Positions 62,331 to 64,000 of a stretch of DNA of 64,000 nt are shown here, piece by piece; the first letter of the stretch is position 1; each line of letters begins with the position of its first letter. This stretch comes from CAVQBL01 sp963710715 (GTDB lineage: Bacteria > Pseudomonadota > Gammaproteobacteria > DSM-16500). Below the pieces are notes generated by a model. That model was not told where the DNA came from, made no database searches, and saw nothing but the letters and a program-made list of their open reading frames with translations. The translations under genes were made by a program, and so were the position numbers. The stretch is taken from positions 124,001 through 188,000 of the forward strand of contig CAVQBL010000014.1 in the NCBI GenBank assembly GCA_963710715.1, given 5' to 3'.

Positions 62331-63770
62331 ATGCCTACTATTATGACAAATACAGCTACTAAACTTGCCGGACTCAGTACTTTTGCCCTCGTCATGCTAA
62401 TCACGGGAGCCGTTGATAATATTCGTAATTTACCTGGGGCGGCTATATTTGGTAGCACGCTGATTTTCTTCTATGTTTTCTCAGCTATTGTATTCCTTAT
62501 TCCGACAGCGCTAGTCTCTGCAGAGCTTTCTGCCAGCTGGCCAGAAAAAAGTGGTATTTATCATTGGGTTAAACTAGCTTTTGGCGAAAAATTTGCCTTT
62601 TTAGCGATTTGGCTACAATGGATTAATAATATGGTATGGTTTCCAACCATTTTATCCTTCATCGCCGGCCTCATAGCATATTTAATCAATCCGGATTTAG
62701 CACAAAACAAAGTTTACCTGGTTGCAGTAATCTTAACTTCTTTCTGGGTACTGACTTTAATTAATTTAAAAGGCATTCATGTATCTGCTAATTTTGTTAG
62801 CTTTTGCACTATCATTGGGATGGTTATCCCCATGGCACTCATTATCAGCTTAGCCATTGCTTGGATTATGACAGGTAAGCCTATCCAAATGCATATTACT
62901 GCGTCTAATATATTTCCCTCGTTCTCACATATAGAAAATTGGACATCGCTTACAACAATTATGACAGCATTTATTGGGATGGAATTAGCTGCTGTGCACA
63001 TTAAAGATATTAAGAATCCACAGAAAGCATTTCCGAAAGCAATGTATCTTTCTGTATGGTTAATTTTAGTAACCATGATTTTAGGTTCACTTGCAATTGC
63101 TATTGTATTACCTACCAGCGAAATTAGTTTAGTGAATGGTGTCATGCAAGCATTTACTAGTTTTTTTGCCGCGTACCATATTGAATGGTTTGTTCCTGTG
63201 ATCGCAATCATGATATTGTTTGGTACTTCAGGCGGAATCATTAGCTGGGTTATTGCACTCGCAAGAGGATTACTGCAAGCAGCACAACTGGGTTATTTGC
63301 CTAAATTTTTTAGTAAAGAAAATAAATATGGTGTTGCAACAAATTTATTAATCACACAAGCGGTATTTGTGAGCATCATTTGTTTAGCATTTTTGTTTAT
63401 GCCTAGCATCAGCGGTTCTTATTGGCTTTTAACCGCACTTAGCACAGAATTATCAATGCTTATGTATGCATTAATGTTTTTTGCTTCTCTACGCATACGT
63501 CACAAATATCCTGAACAGCCCAGACCATTTACTATTCCAGGCGGAAAAATTGGCATGTGGGTGGTTTGTTTATTAGGATTAATTGGCTGTACGATCACAT
63601 TTATCGTTGGATTTTTCCCACCACCAGGAATTAATTTTGGTAGCACATTGCTTTATCAAATTACATTCACGACGGGAATTATTGTCATGATAGTGCCTAT
63701 TGTTTTCTTCTACGCTTATAAAAGCAGATCTCAAAAACGCGCTGAGTTGGGTGTTGTTGAAAGTGCTTAA
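62331..63770 (+). CDS. APC-family amino acid permease, GadC-like
   Basis: 479 residues, about twelve membrane helices. The APC pattern is clear: early helix FALVMLITGAVDNIRNLPGAA with the substrate-binding break, SAELSASWPEKSGIYHWVKLAFG, and a later ARGLLQAAQLGYLPKFFSK. It resembles glutamate:GABA antiporter-like permeases. With the large NAD-GDH it suits an amino-acid-feeding lifestyle; the substrate is a guess. An ATG at 62343 is an alternative start. Confidence 0.85.
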   Translation: MPTIMTNTATKLAGLSTFALVMLITGAVDNIRNLPGAAIFGSTLIFFYVFSAIVFLIPTALVSAELSASWPEKSGIYHWVKLAFGEKFAFLAIWLQWINNMVWFPTILSFIAGLIAYLINPDLAQNKVYLVAVILTSFWVLTLINLKGIHVSANFVSFCTIIGMVIPMALIISLAIAWIMTGKPIQMHITASNIFPSFSHIENWTSLTTIMTAFIGMELAAVHIKDIKNPQKAFPKAMYLSVWLILVTMILGSLAIAIVLPTSEISLVNGVMQAFTSFFAAYHIEWFVPVIAIMILFGTSGGIISWVIALARGLLQAAQLGYLPKFFSKENKYGVATNLLITQAVFVSIICLAFLFMPSISGSYWLLTALSTELSMLMYALMFFASLRIRHKYPEQPRPFTIPGGKIGMWVVCLLGLIGCTITFIVGFFPPPGINFGSTLLYQITFTTGIIVMIVPIVFFYAYKSRSQKRAELGVVESA

Positions 63771-63771
63771 C

Positions 63772-63908
63772 TTAAGTTAGATCGAAGCCCCGTCTTTGCG
63801 AGCCCGCGCGCGCTTTTTTGCGCGGGCGTGGCAATCCAGGGAGCACAAAAACGTTCCCCTGGATTGCTTCGCATGAAAAGCACATGCTCGCAATGACGGG
63901 GCTTCGAC
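63772..63908. repeat. Dispersed palindromic repeat, long copy with extended flanks
   Basis: Begins TTAGATCGAAGCCCCGTC and ends CGCAATGACGGGGCTTCGA, so the extended flank is present at both ends in inverted orientation. The inside carries GGCAATCCAGGG...CCCCTGGATTGCTTCGC. This is the most complete copy in the window and defines an element of about 135 bases. Confidence 0.88.
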
Positions 63909-63925
63909 GTGTGGCAATGATATGG

Positions 63926-64000
63926 CTATTTAGGCACAACATTCACCGCGGATTCGACACGAACTACACCTGAAACCGATTTTGCTAGCTTTACAGCTTT
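63926..64000 (-). CDS. BON-domain protein, C-terminal end only
   Basis: The last 24 codons before a stop at 63926 read AVKLAKSVSGVVRVESAVNV, the closing strand pattern of a BON (OsmY-like) domain. These are periplasmic lipid-binding, stress-related proteins. The rest of the gene lies beyond the right edge. Confidence 0.6.
   Translation of the reverse strand, partial: KAVKLAKSVSGVVRVESAVNVVPK

Noticed and set aside
62777..63241. 154-codon minus-strand frame inside the permease gene
   Set aside because: It is antisense to conserved membrane helices of the APC permease.

Overview
The window looks like a chromosomal segment of an AT-rich gammaproteobacterium. Several local gene orders match the gammaproteobacterial type: mltD / yafS-like methyltransferase / rnhA / dnaQ; uvrY(gacA)-uvrC-pgsA-tRNA-Gly-tRNA-Cys-tRNA-Leu; asd-fimV-truA; accD-dedD. 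Gene decay, many dispersed palindromic repeats, a giant 180-kDa-type NAD-glutamate dehydrogenase and a GadC-like permease fit the Legionellales (Legionella/Coxiella side), probably host-associated. The genus is not resolved from sequence alone.

Layout. 1-4 kb: a partial unknown gene on the minus strand, then a tight four-gene operon (MFS symporter, arginase, Faxc-like GST, DUF924). 4.3-26.5 kb: one 22-kb gene for a hybrid AT-less polyketide synthase / non-ribosomal peptide synthetase of about 7,400 residues. It carries six KS modules (one with an enoyl-CoA-hydratase domain, one with DH-KR), one C-A-PCP module and a terminal thioesterase. The first module keeps a dead AT-like relic. 26.6-33.8 kb: flavoprotein dehydrogenase, MltD, methyltransferase, RNase HI, DnaQ, an HAD phosphatase and a BAX-inhibitor-like membrane protein. 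34-37.5 kb: tRNA-Ser, then the uvrY-uvrC-pgsA-tRNA operon in which the response regulator and UvrC are pseudogenes (at least eight frameshifts in uvrC) while pgsA and three tRNAs are intact. 37.5-43.9 kb: an accessory island of polymorphic-toxin fragments, candidate immunity genes, a 185-bp duplication and an IS3-family element. 43.9-64 kb: mostly housekeeping genes: ferredoxin, YoaA helicase, TsaB, NAD-GDH, Asd, a minimal FimV, a PIN toxin-antitoxin pair, a frameshifted truA, the three-subunit transhydrogenase, AccD, a SPOR protein, YjbQ, an APC permease and the tail of a BON-domain gene.

How the parts relate. The synthase carries everything needed to build and release a polyketide ending in an amino acid (the A-domain code resembles asparagine), except a discrete acyltransferase, a phosphopantetheinyl transferase and the usual HMG-synthase partners of its ECH domain. 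None of these is in the window, so they must be elsewhere or absent. A repeat family built around a GTCATTGCGAG / GCAATCCAG core occurs at least eight times, once in frame inside the synthase gene and once supplying the C-terminus of TruA, so repeats have shaped coding sequence here. Single-base frameshifts, mostly +1, recur in gacA, uvrC, truA and a small secreted-protein gene, which is either real decay or local sequence error.
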